From NCBI GenBank assembly GCA_900555835.1, contig USMK01000021.1:1-27737 (forward strand): DNA of 27,737 bases, in the 5' to 3' direction. Both the position numbers and the translations under genes were made by a program. Below, in pieces: positions 7,246 through 15,608 of the stretch (the first letter of the stretch is position 1; the number at the start of each line of letters is the position of its first letter). The notes under the pieces are model-generated. The model saw only the letters and a program-made list of their open reading frames with translations. It did no database searches and had not been told where the DNA came from. Source of the stretch: an uncultured Clostridium sp. (lineage in GTDB: Bacteria; Bacillota; Clostridia; TANB77; CAG-508).

Positions 7246-8238
7246 ATGCATTTTATAGATGAAATTAAAAATAGAGCACAGATGGAGATTAAAACTATTG
7301 CGCTTCCAGAAGCTTATGATGAGAGAGTTTTGAAAGCGGCTGTTAAGGCTGAAAGTGAGAAAATTGCAAAAATTATTTTGGTTGGAGATAGAAAAAAAAC
7401 ATTGGAGTTTGCAGAGGAAAAGAATATTGATATTACACAAATTAAGTTTATTGATATTAGTTCTTATGATAAATTAGACGAGATGGCTAAAAAATTGTAT
7501 GAGCTTAGAAAACACAAGGGAATGACCATAGAACAGGCTAAAAGTCTTGTTTTAGATCCAGTTTATTTTGGCATTATGCTAGTTAAAGATGGATTAGCTG
7601 ATGGATTGGTTTCAGGGGCGGCTCATTCTACTGCTGATACTTTAAGACCAGCACTTCAAATTATAAGAACAAAAGAAGGAGAAAAACTAGTATCATCATT
7701 TTTTATAGTTGAGGTGCCTGATTGCAAATATGGTGAAAATGGTTTGTTTTTATTTGCTGATTGTGCATTAAATGAATCTCCGAATAGCGAGGAATTAGCT
7801 GATATTGCTGTGAGTTCAGCTAAAACTTTTGAAAAATTAGCACAAAAAGAAGCAAAGGTTGCAATGCTTTCATATTCAACACATGGAAGCAAGGTGTCTG
7901 AAAAAACTCAAAAAGTAAGATTAGCAACTGATATTGTAAAACAAAGATATCCTAATATAAAAGTTGAAGGAGAGTTGCAAGTTGATGCTGCAATTGTGCC
8001 AGAAGTTGTAAAAACAAAAGAGGTTAAGAGTGAAGTAGCAGGAAAATGTAATACTTTGATATTCCCAGATATTAATGCTGGAAATATCGGGTACAAACTT
8101 GTACAAAAATTAGCAAAAGCAGAAGCTTATGGCCCAATATGTCAAGGAATTGCTAAGCCTGTAAATGATTTATCAAGAGGTTGCAATGTTGACGATATTG
8201 TTGGGGTTATTGCAATTACCGCAGTACAAGCACAGTAA
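7246..8238 (+). CDS. pta: Phosphate acetyltransferase
   Basis: Transfers the acetyl group of acetyl-CoA to phosphate, giving acetyl phosphate for AckA. It is 330 residues, the short single-domain form typical of Gram-positive bacteria. Recognisable stretches are IALPEAYDERVLKAA near the start, the DGLVSGAAHSTADTLRPALQ segment (about 117-140), YSTHGS near 208, ELQVDAAIVPEV near 243, and FPDINAGNIGYKLVQ near 270. The start follows TATGGAGGTTTT. It is the first gene of a probable operon: the next gene begins 22 bases later with no terminator between. ackA lies upstream on the opposite strand. Confidence 0.97.
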   Translation: MHFIDEIKNRAQMEIKTIALPEAYDERVLKAAVKAESEKIAKIILVGDRKKTLEFAEEKNIDITQIKFIDISSYDKLDEMAKKLYELRKHKGMTIEQAKSLVLDPVYFGIMLVKDGLADGLVSGAAHSTADTLRPALQIIRTKEGEKLVSSFFIVEVPDCKYGENGLFLFADCALNESPNSEELADIAVSSAKTFEKLAQKEAKVAMLSYSTHGSKVSEKTQKVRLATDIVKQRYPNIKVEGELQVDAAIVPEVVKTKEVKSEVAGKCNTLIFPDINAGNIGYKLVQKLAKAEAYGPICQGIAKPVNDLSRGCNVDDIVGVIAITAVQAQ

Positions 8239-8260
8239 ATAAAAAAGAAGAGGTAAGAAA

Positions 8261-9901
8261 ATGAAAAAGCAAAGAGAAATAATATTTATGATAATGGCTA
8301 TTGTATGCATAATAATATTTGGAACAGCAATGGCACCAATTAGCCTACAAAACGATACTTTTTATACAATAAAAATTGGACAATATATAATGGAAAATGG
8401 AATATCACAATATGACCCATTTTCTTGGCATCAAAATTTGCCATATACATTCCCTCATTGGGCTTATGATGTTGGAATGGCATGTATTTACAATATTGGA
8501 GGAATGTTTGGAATATATTTATCAACTGTTGGTCTTACAACTATTTTGGCAGTTGTATGGTTTTTAGTAAATTGCAAATTAACAAAAAATAAATTATCTT
8601 CATTTATTTTGACTATGGCTTTAATATATTTAATGGCTCCATATATTGCCGCAAGAGCACAACTTTTAACATTTATATTATTCACATTAGAAGTATTTTT
8701 TATCGAAAGATTTTTAGTTAGCAAAAAAATCAGATATGCAATAGGGCTAATCATATTGCCAGCAATAATTGCAAATGTGCATTTAGCAGTATTCCCGTTC
8801 TATTTTGTACTATTTTTACCATATATAGGAGAATATGTATTTGCAGTTTTAGCTGATTTACCTAACATTATTAGAAAATTCAAAATACATAGAATCGATA
8901 CTAAAATACGCAAAGGAAAGCTAGTAGGAGAGAAAAAGGAAAATAAAGAAAAATTAGCAAAAGAATTAGAAGAAAAAATCAAAAAATCAACAGAAAACAG
9001 AGAAAGAAGAAAAGCAAGAGCTTATAAATTAGATGTTCCAAGAAATGATAATGTAAGATGGCTTATATTAATAATGGTAATATGTGCATTTACAGGATTT
9101 TTAACACCCCTTGGAGATACTCCATATACATACCTTGTAAAAACAATGCAAGGAAATACTACACAAAATATAAACGAGCATTTACCAATTGTTCTTATAT
9201 CTGCAAAGCCACAATTATGCATAATAGCCCTATTTTTAGCAATTCTTATATTTACAGATACTAAAATTAGATTAAAAGATTTCTTTATGATAGGTGGATT
9301 ATTGTTATTAGCACTAATGTCTAGAAGACAGATGTCTATGTTTGCACTAATTGGACTAATTGTTTTAAATAGACTAATAGCACAATTGGCAAATAAATAT
9401 GATAAAGATGGATGTGCAAAATTTATTCAGAAAATTCAAACACCGATAGGGATGATGGGACTATTACTGCTAGTGCTTATAATGTGTATTCCATTTGTAA
9501 AACCTAAAATGGATAATCAATTTATACCAGAGAGTGATTATCCTGTGCAAGCATGTGATTATATTTTAGAAAATATGGATTATAAAAATATCAAATTATA
9601 TAATGAATACAATTATGGAAGTTACTTGATATTTAGGGGTATACCAGTATTTATAGATTCCAGAGCAGACCTATATACACCAGAGTTTAATGGGGACAAA
9701 GATAGAGATATATTCACAGATTTTATGAATATATCAACATTAGGACAATATTATGAGGAGTTATTTGAAAAGTACGGAATAACCGATGTTTTAACATATA
9801 AATCAAGTAAATTAAATATGCTAATTAGTAGAAATGAAGAGTACAAAGTTCTATATCAAGACGATTATTTTGTAATTTATAATAGAACCGTAAATGATTA
9901 G
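8261..9901 (+). CDS. GT-C-like multi-pass membrane protein
   Basis: A 546-residue integral membrane protein with roughly ten hydrophobic segments, interrupted by a highly charged cytoplasmic insert (about 205-260, rich in Lys and Glu). The N-terminal pattern DTFYTIKIGQYIMENGISQYDPFSW, with acidic D and a WAYD loop after TM1, is typical of lipid-linked-sugar (GT-C fold) glycosyltransferases and their relatives. The C-terminal part, YNEYNYGSYLIF and VFIDSRADLY, is the soluble tail common in that group. The sugar and acceptor cannot be read from the sequence. It sits between pta and lspA, 22 and 9 bases away, in the same operon. The ribosome binding site is AGAGGTAAG. Confidence 0.65.
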   Translation: MKKQREIIFMIMAIVCIIIFGTAMAPISLQNDTFYTIKIGQYIMENGISQYDPFSWHQNLPYTFPHWAYDVGMACIYNIGGMFGIYLSTVGLTTILAVVWFLVNCKLTKNKLSSFILTMALIYLMAPYIAARAQLLTFILFTLEVFFIERFLVSKKIRYAIGLIILPAIIANVHLAVFPFYFVLFLPYIGEYVFAVLADLPNIIRKFKIHRIDTKIRKGKLVGEKKENKEKLAKELEEKIKKSTENRERRKARAYKLDVPRNDNVRWLILIMVICAFTGFLTPLGDTPYTYLVKTMQGNTTQNINEHLPIVLISAKPQLCIIALFLAILIFTDTKIRLKDFFMIGGLLLLALMSRRQMSMFALIGLIVLNRLIAQLANKYDKDGCAKFIQKIQTPIGMMGLLLLVLIMCIPFVKPKMDNQFIPESDYPVQACDYILENMDYKNIKLYNEYNYGSYLIFRGIPVFIDSRADLYTPEFNGDKDRDIFTDFMNISTLGQYYEELFEKYGITDVLTYKSSKLNMLISRNEEYKVLYQDDYFVIYNRTVND

Positions 9902-9910
9902 AGGTAAGTT

Positions 9911-10435
9911 ATGATAAAAGAAAACAAGAGATATATTGTGCTAATTATTGCAATAATAACATTAGTAATTCTAGGTCAAGGGCTAAAAAATTATGTGATT
10001 GATAATTATAAAGGCTATGAAACCACTTGCTTAATAGAAAACTTAGTTAATATTACATATGTAGAAAATACAGGAGGAGCCTGGGGAGTGGGCCAAGGTG
10101 ATATTGCAACATTTATTATTGTAAATATAATGGTAATAGGAATAATTGTGCGTTTTATAATAACGCAAAAAGATAGAATTGGAACATTTACTTTAATTTC
10201 TCTAATGCTAATACTTGCAGGGGGAATAAGCAATTTTATTGATAGAGTATTTAGAGGATATGTAGTAGATTATATAGATATAACACCAATATTTAATTTC
10301 CCAGTGTTTAATTTAGAAGATGCAGTAATAATTATTGGTTGGATAATGTTTGTTGTTCTAATTAGTATATCTGCAATAAAATTAAAATATGAAAAAGTAG
10401 AGGATAGAATTGAAGAAAATAGTAGTAAAAAATGA
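9911..10435 (+). CDS. lspA: Lipoprotein signal peptidase II
   Basis: Cleaves the signal peptide of diacylglyceryl-prolipoproteins at the membrane. It is 174 residues with four hydrophobic helices. Conserved blocks are NITYVENTGGAWGVG (about 47-61; normally NxGAAFG), GGISNFIDR (catalytic Asp, near 110) and FNLEDAVIIIGW (second catalytic Asp, near 138). The ribosome binding site GAGGTAAG precedes the ATG. The last 26 bases overlap rluD, so the two are translationally coupled; lspA-rluD is a common Bacillota pair. Confidence 0.95.
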   Translation: MIKENKRYIVLIIAIITLVILGQGLKNYVIDNYKGYETTCLIENLVNITYVENTGGAWGVGQGDIATFIIVNIMVIGIIVRFIITQKDRIGTFTLISLMLILAGGISNFIDRVFRGYVVDYIDITPIFNFPVFNLEDAVIIIGWIMFVVLISISAIKLKYEKVEDRIEENSSKK

Positions 10436-11331
10436 GAATGTTGGAATTAGAATTGATAAATTCTTAGGAACAACAGGAATTGTAGCATCAAGAGCAAATG
10501 TACAAAGAATGTTAGAAGAAAATAAAATAAAAGTAAATACAAAAGCAGTAAAACCATCATATAAACTTGCACTAAATGATATAATAGAAATTGAAGAAGA
10601 TAAGCCAAAAGAAGTAGATTTGAAACCACAGGAAATCGACTTAGATGTAATATATGAAGATAATGATATTATTGTTATAAATAAACCAAAAGGAATGGTA
10701 GTACATCCTGGTAATGGTAATCCTGATGGAACTCTTGCAAATGCGGTAATGGCAAGATGCAAAGGCACTTTATCTGGAATTGGTGGAGAAATAAGACCCG
10801 GAATTGTACATAGGCTAGACAAAGATACTTCTCGGAATAATTATTGTTGCAAAAAATGATGAAACACATATTAATTTAAGTAATCAAATAAAAAATAGAG
10901 AGGTAAAAAAAACATATATTGCTTTGGTAAGGGGATTGGTAAAAGAAAATGAAGCTACAATAAATATGCCAATAGGTAGAAGCACAAAAGACAGAATAAA
11001 AATGGCAGTAACAAAAAACGGAAAAGAAGCAATAACGCATTTTAAAGTATTAAAAAGATACAAAGAAGGTTATACATTATTAGAAGTAAAAATAGATACA
11101 GGAAGAACACATCAAATTAGAGTGCATTTAGCTGAAATTGGTTATCCGGTAGTTGGAGATTATGTATATTCAAATGGGAAAAATCCATTTGGAGTAGTGG
11201 GACAATGTTTGCATGCAAAAAGATTGGAATTTGAACATCCAAAAACAGGAGAAAAATTAGTATTAGAAGCTAAGCTTCCAGAATATTTCCAAGAATTATT
11301 AGATGGATTAGAGGAGAAGGAGGAAATGTAA
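10410..11331 (+). CDS. rluD: 23S rRNA pseudouridine synthase RluD-type, with one +1 frameshift
   Basis: Isomerises specific uridines of 23S rRNA to pseudouridine. Skipping one C at codon 142 gives exactly 307 codons including stop, the usual family length. An S4 RNA-binding domain covers about 12-60 and the RluA/D catalytic domain 75-300. Catalytic D137 lies in HRLDKDTSG; the Gly made by the shift (G142) is nearly invariant in the family. RTHQIRVH and the C-terminal LHAKRLEFEHP follow in the second frame. The start is TTG 10410 with GAGGATAG upstream, inside the lspA end. Without shifting, the product would stop at 149 residues, eight codons past CGG, and lack the whole second half of the catalytic domain. 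No other defect is visible. Confidence 0.9.
10833..10835 (+). other. +1 frameshift site in rluD (TCT CGG A)
   Basis: In-frame CGG after KDTS. Skipping C reads GGA as the conserved Gly of HRLDKDTSG and continues IIIVAKNDE. The 19 bases ACAAAGATACTTCTCGGAA are identical to those at M23 site 4. Confidence 0.85.
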
Positions 11332-11332
11332 T

Positions 11333-12053
11333 ATGGAAGAAATTAGACTTCAAAAATATTTAGCAGAAGCAGGAGTGGCATCAAGGAGAAAGGCAGAAGA
11401 ACTTATATTAGAGGGAAAAGTATATGTAAATGGAAAACAAATTTTAGAATTGCGGAACCAAAATAAATCCTAAAAAAGATGTTGTTGAATATAATGAAAA
11501 AAGAGTAAAACCAGAAGAAGAAAAAGTATATATATTATTAAATAAACCAATTGGATATGTAACAACTGCAAAAGACCAATTTTCAAGAGATACAGTAATG
11601 GATTTGGTAAAAGTAAAACAAAGAGTAGTGCCAGTTGGAAGGTTAGATATGTATACATCAGGTGCACTTATATTAACAAATGATGGGGATTTTGTGTATA
11701 AAGTAACTCATCCAAAACATGAAATTGAAAAAACATATAATGCTACAATAAGAGGAAATATAAAAAAAGAAGAAATTGAAAAGCTAAGAAACGGAGTGGA
11801 AATAGACGATTATAAAACAAAACCAGCAAAAGTAAGAATTTTGAAAACAGATGAAGAAAAAAACTTAACAAGAGTGGAAGTAATAATACACGAGGGTAGA
11901 AACAGACAAGTAAGAAAAATGTTTGAAACAATAGGCAAAAATGTAATTGCACTACACAGAAGCAAAATCGGGAACATAGAAGCTAAAAGCTTAAAAATAG
12001 GAGAGTGGAGATATTTGAAAAGCCAAGAAGTAAATTCTTTGCTTGGACAATAG
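11333..12053 (+). CDS. rluB: Pseudouridine synthase RsuA/RluB family, with one +1 frameshift
   Basis: Makes pseudouridine in rRNA (23S U2605-type for RluB). Skipping one C at codon 41 gives exactly 240 codons including stop. The S4 domain (MEEIRLQKYLAEAGVASRRKAEELI, about 1-60) is split by the shift. The catalytic domain is intact in the second frame, with D106 in GRLDMYTSGALILTNDG and GRNRQVRKMFETIG near 185. The shift produces G41 in ELGTKINPKKDVV, where relatives usually carry LGTKV. Unshifted translation ends after 46 residues. It starts with ATG two bases after the rluD stop, with GGAGAAGGAGG before it, so it belongs to the same operon. The RluB rather than RluE/RsuA assignment is by S4 domain and neighbourhood and is less certain. 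Confidence 0.88.
11453..11455 (+). other. +1 frameshift site in rluB (TTG CGG A)
   Basis: In-frame CGG at codon 41. Skipping C reads GGA as Gly of LGTKINP. The unshifted frame stops six codons on. Confidence 0.85.
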
Positions 12054-12132
12054 ACAAAACAAATCTTATGTGATAGAATAAAATATATTAAAAATGGTTT
12101 AAATAAAGTTATTTAAACAAGGAGGAATTATT

Positions 12133-13071
12133 ATGGTAGAAGATATCGAGATAAAAACTACTGTATCACCTTTTGCAGTAAGAGAGGGCGAACTAAAAAC
12201 ATTTGATGGAAACGATAAATATGTTTCAATGAATCAAATAATACATAGAATAAATATAGGACATATAAACGATATTCATTTTAAAATAATGGAATTGGTA
12301 AATGAATTTGAATTTATAACATCAAGACAATTATTCCAAATGCTACAAACATTAAATGTAGATGTAGCATCACAAGATAAATTGAATAATAAATTAGACC
12401 AATTAGTAAAATGCAAGATTTTAACAAGATATTATTTTACATCAGAAGAAGGAAATTGCATATATAGAATTTATTGCTTAGAAAAAATGGGTAAATACTT
12501 ATTAAATTCAAGAGGAATAGAGTGTAAATGGCAACCAACAGATAATACCAAACCAGTTTCATTGATAAAGAAAAGATTGGCAGGAAACCAAGTGCTAATA
12601 GCATATTTAAGAAAAGTAACAGCATTTGATTCATACACAGTAAAACCTGTTTTAAGAGCAAAACAAACTGGAAAAGTATTTAAAGCAACTGGCGGAAGCA
12701 TAAAATTAACTAAAAATGGAAAATCAATAGATTTCTTATTTGAAGTAGTAAGAAGAGAAGAAAAATGGCAAGAAAGACTTGTAGAAAAAATGAAACTATA
12801 TAAAGATTTCTACGAGAATTTTGTAACAATGGATTCAGGTTTTGAAAGAGTACCACAACTAATATTCATATGCGAAGACGACAAGCATATGGTAGAAACA
12901 TTCAGAGAAATCGTAAAAAATAAATTAGAATTACCAAAAATAAAACTATATTTCTCAACAGACCTAAAACAAAACAGCGAAACACTATCAACATCACTAA
13001 CCGAATTCAAACTAGACGAATCAACAGGCAAGTACAAAATGGAAACAGGGGAAGTAAAGTTATTGGGATAA
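12133..13071 (+). CDS. Replication-relaxation-like protein
   Basis: A 312-residue protein that resembles the replication-relaxation family of mobile elements. Residues about 50-125 look like a winged helix (FEFITSRQLFQMLQ ... LDQLVKCKILTRYYF). Residues 135-265 hold a restriction-fold-like half with SIDFLFEVVRREEKWQERLVEKMKLYKDFY, where the D..E..K pattern typical of this family appears. Family members are accessory proteins for plasmid or ICE transfer. It converges on the coupling-protein-like gene and shares a terminator with it. No relaxase lies in the window. The ribosome binding site AAGGAGGAA precedes the ATG. The assignment rests on pattern only. Confidence 0.5.
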   Translation: MVEDIEIKTTVSPFAVREGELKTFDGNDKYVSMNQIIHRINIGHINDIHFKIMELVNEFEFITSRQLFQMLQTLNVDVASQDKLNNKLDQLVKCKILTRYYFTSEEGNCIYRIYCLEKMGKYLLNSRGIECKWQPTDNTKPVSLIKKRLAGNQVLIAYLRKVTAFDSYTVKPVLRAKQTGKVFKATGGSIKLTKNGKSIDFLFEVVRREEKWQERLVEKMKLYKDFYENFVTMDSGFERVPQLIFICEDDKHMVETFREIVKNKLELPKIKLYFSTDLKQNSETLSTSLTEFKLDESTGKYKMETGEVKLLG

Positions 13072-13083
13072 TTATTAAGAATA

Positions 13084-13120
13084 AAAAAATAACTCTAACA
13101 TTTAGTTAGAGTTATTTTTT
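13084..13120. terminator. Bidirectional terminator shared by the convergent pair
   Basis: A 16-base perfect stem (13084-13099 with 13105-13120) and a 5-base loop. It ends in T runs on both strands. The stop codon of the minus-strand gene (13102-13104) lies within the loop. Confidence 0.88.
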
Positions 13121-15429
13121 ATATTAAATGTTATTGCATTTTCGTTGTCGAATAGATGATCTAAATCAGATACGTCTGTTTGAATTGGGTCGATTTCGCC
13201 GTTGGCGTCATCGAAGTTTACGTGTTTGTAGTTAAATTTCCTTCTTCTTGAAGATTCTTCGTCTTCTTTGGAATCACTGTACATTCCTGGTGTGAATTTA
13301 GAAAAGTTAAATGTTTTTCCGTAATGTGGTTCCTTGTATTTTGATTGTAGAAAATCTAATTTTCCTTCGTTTGCTAAAAATCTACCATTTAATTGTTTTG
13401 CTTTGTAAGCACAATTTTTGAATTTGATAGATTGTAGCTTTCCTGCTTTAACATTAGAAGTCCAAGCATACTTAATACCCTTCATTGTTGAGTCATATTC
13501 ACCAGTTGCAGTTTTATAATCGCTACCCCATTGCCATTCTCTCTTTTGACCAAAATCTTTTTCCCAATATTCGTTATCTCCTGGATCGCCGTCACCGAAT
13601 ACTACTTTGTTTGCACAGTTGTTAAGTATTGTTTGCTTATAGGTTGCTTTTTTGCTGTCGCCTTCTAGTTGGGCAATGTTTTGTGCTGATAGTATTGTTG
13701 CTACCCTGTATTTTCTGTATACAGTAAATATTGGCTCTGTTGCTGAACAAATGAAGTTGTAGAAGTCGTCAATGTATAAGTAGTGAGGTATTCTTGTTTT
13801 GTCATTGCCTGGTCTTGTAAGAACAGAGTGTTGCATTAACATTAGGAAGAATAGACCAAATGCTTTGTGAACTCTTGCACCTAAGTCTCCACGTCTTGTA
13901 CAAAGAATTGTTACTTCACCATTTTTTATTGCATTATCAAAATTCATATTATTTGTTCTGTTACATAGAATATTTTTTACTCCTGGGTGGCGTAATAAGC
14001 TATCTAATTGGCTAATTACAGAAGCTAGATTTTTTTCCATATCGCCACGAGCAGAAGCACCTGCATAGAAGTTTCTTCTCATAAATGCAAGTTGAATATT
14101 ATATTTTTCTGCCATTTCTGGTACTGTTCTAATTTCTTCGCACATATTTTCAATTAAATCAAAATCGTTTAATAATTTGAATAAATCTTCTAGGTTAGGA
14201 AGAATTCCTTCATTTTTGTAAGGATAGTATTCTTTTAGTAAAATACTTAAATTTTCAATAACTTGTGAAGAAATATTTTCTGCACGAGTATCTTCTTTTA
14301 CATCATAGCTAGATGCTACAGACATTCCTCTTAAAATAGAAGATATTATTAAAGCTACTTTGATAGGATCGTCATAAACAAATGGGTTTAATCCGATAGA
14401 TGTTAAGCTAGATGGGTCTATATAATTTACTGGAATGTTAAAGTTCTTAGCAACATCTAGCATTGTTTTGGCTTCTGAACTATCTGGTGCCATATATGTT
14501 ACACCTAAATCTTTGTAAACTAGCTCGCCAGAGTCATTGTATAGCATTTTGTGCATATATGCTTTATATAATTTTTCTTTGCCTTGATTTGGAGTAAGCA
14601 TAGTTAAAGAAAAATTCTTGTTTAAATAATCATTATCGTATGGGCAATTTAATGTGGCAATTCCAGTTTTTAGAGCTGTAAATCCCATTTCTTTTGCTGT
14701 TTCTCTGAAAAAGAATTTCTTTTCAAAATCTTGTGCCATCATTGGTTCAAATACAAGAGCAGTTTTTCCCATACCAGAGATACCAACAACAAGAGTAGAT
14801 TCAAATCTTTTAGCTTCTGGAATTTTTATTACTTTGTTTGTATCCTTATCTCTACAAAGTTGAACTTCGCAAGTGTAAGGTCCAATTCCTTCTGGTGAAG
14901 GGGATAAGTTAATTCCACCATAATCGTCAATAGAATCTTTAATATCTTTACTATCATTTATCCATGTATATAAATCTTTAAAGAATTTATAGAATGTTGT
15001 AAGTGGAAGATATAATGCTAAGGCTGTGAATGCTGGACCAACAAGTTCTGGAAAATCTGTTACGATTTCAGCATAATTTGGTACTAGCATAAATAAAAAC
15101 CAAGCAAGTCTATTTGAAAAACTTACAAACATAGATAGTATCAAGATATAAAGTGCTATGCAATATAAGTTAAAAAACGATACTTTTGTAATTGGAGATT
15201 TTGCAAATTTTGATGAGCCTGAGAATAGGAATGCAAAAACAGGGCAAGCAAAGGCAAGTGTATATGCAATAGGTCCCCAATATGAATTTGAAACACCTGT
15301 AAAGCACAAAAATAATAGCTCTACAAATCTATCCACAACAAGGTAGATACTTATTAGAGTTAAAATATATGTAAAAAAGGTATTTCTATCAGTACCTAGA
15401 AATTTTAAAAATTTGTCTATTATTTTCAC
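13102..15429 (-). CDS. VirD4/TraG-like coupling ATPase (type IV secretion coupling protein-like)
   Basis: About 775 residues. Four to five hydrophobic segments fill residues 15-150 and a cytosolic ATPase follows. Walker A is GISGMGKT (about 216-223), Walker B LYIDD (about 551-555), and SAQ near 581 is the usual TraG/TraD sensor-like motif. Such proteins bring DNA or protein substrates to a type IV secretion channel. No VirB4, relaxase or pilus genes lie in the window. The frame opens with GTG 15465, but a -10-like GATAAT at 15470-15475 would place the transcript start about there. GTG 15429 is chosen because GGTGA precedes it at 7 bases. The tail (about 680-775) is charged and probably disordered. 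Confidence 0.75.
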   Translation of the reverse strand: MKIIDKFLKFLGTDRNTFFTYILTLISIYLVVDRFVELLFLCFTGVSNSYWGPIAYTLAFACPVFAFLFSGSSKFAKSPITKVSFFNLYCIALYILILSMFVSFSNRLAWFLFMLVPNYAEIVTDFPELVGPAFTALALYLPLTTFYKFFKDLYTWINDSKDIKDSIDDYGGINLSPSPEGIGPYTCEVQLCRDKDTNKVIKIPEAKRFESTLVVGISGMGKTALVFEPMMAQDFEKKFFFRETAKEMGFTALKTGIATLNCPYDNDYLNKNFSLTMLTPNQGKEKLYKAYMHKMLYNDSGELVYKDLGVTYMAPDSSEAKTMLDVAKNFNIPVNYIDPSSLTSIGLNPFVYDDPIKVALIISSILRGMSVASSYDVKEDTRAENISSQVIENLSILLKEYYPYKNEGILPNLEDLFKLLNDFDLIENMCEEIRTVPEMAEKYNIQLAFMRRNFYAGASARGDMEKNLASVISQLDSLLRHPGVKNILCNRTNNMNFDNAIKNGEVTILCTRRGDLGARVHKAFGLFFLMLMQHSVLTRPGNDKTRIPHYLYIDDFYNFICSATEPIFTVYRKYRVATILSAQNIAQLEGDSKKATYKQTILNNCANKVVFGDGDPGDNEYWEKDFGQKREWQWGSDYKTATGEYDSTMKGIKYAWTSNVKAGKLQSIKFKNCAYKAKQLNGRFLANEGKLDFLQSKYKEPHYGKTFNFSKFTPGMYSDSKEDEESSRRRKFNYKHVNFDDANGEIDPIQTDVSDLDHLFDNENAITFNIKNNSN

Positions 15430-15608
15430 AAATAATTCACCGCTTTCAATTATAAAAATATACACATATATTATCCTATAAAAACACTAAAAAAACAAGA
15501 GTTTTAACGAATTTTGTCAAAAAAAATGCAATTTTTTTAAGCTGAAACAATATTTCCTTATCATAATTAGTTTTACTTAATATATACATATAGAAGAAGG
15601 GATTAAAT

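Noticed and set aside
10833..10835. prfB-like programmed shift with an upstream Shine-Dalgarno-like element and a stop codon
   Set aside because: No AGGGGG-like element and no stop at the shift codon at any of the six sites, and P-site codons cannot re-pair in +1.
10833..11455. Sequencing or assembly error as the cause of the rluD and rluB breaks
   Set aside because: None is in a homopolymer and all match the M23 sites in base, phase and coding strand. It cannot be fully excluded without reads, so it is kept as the refuting test.
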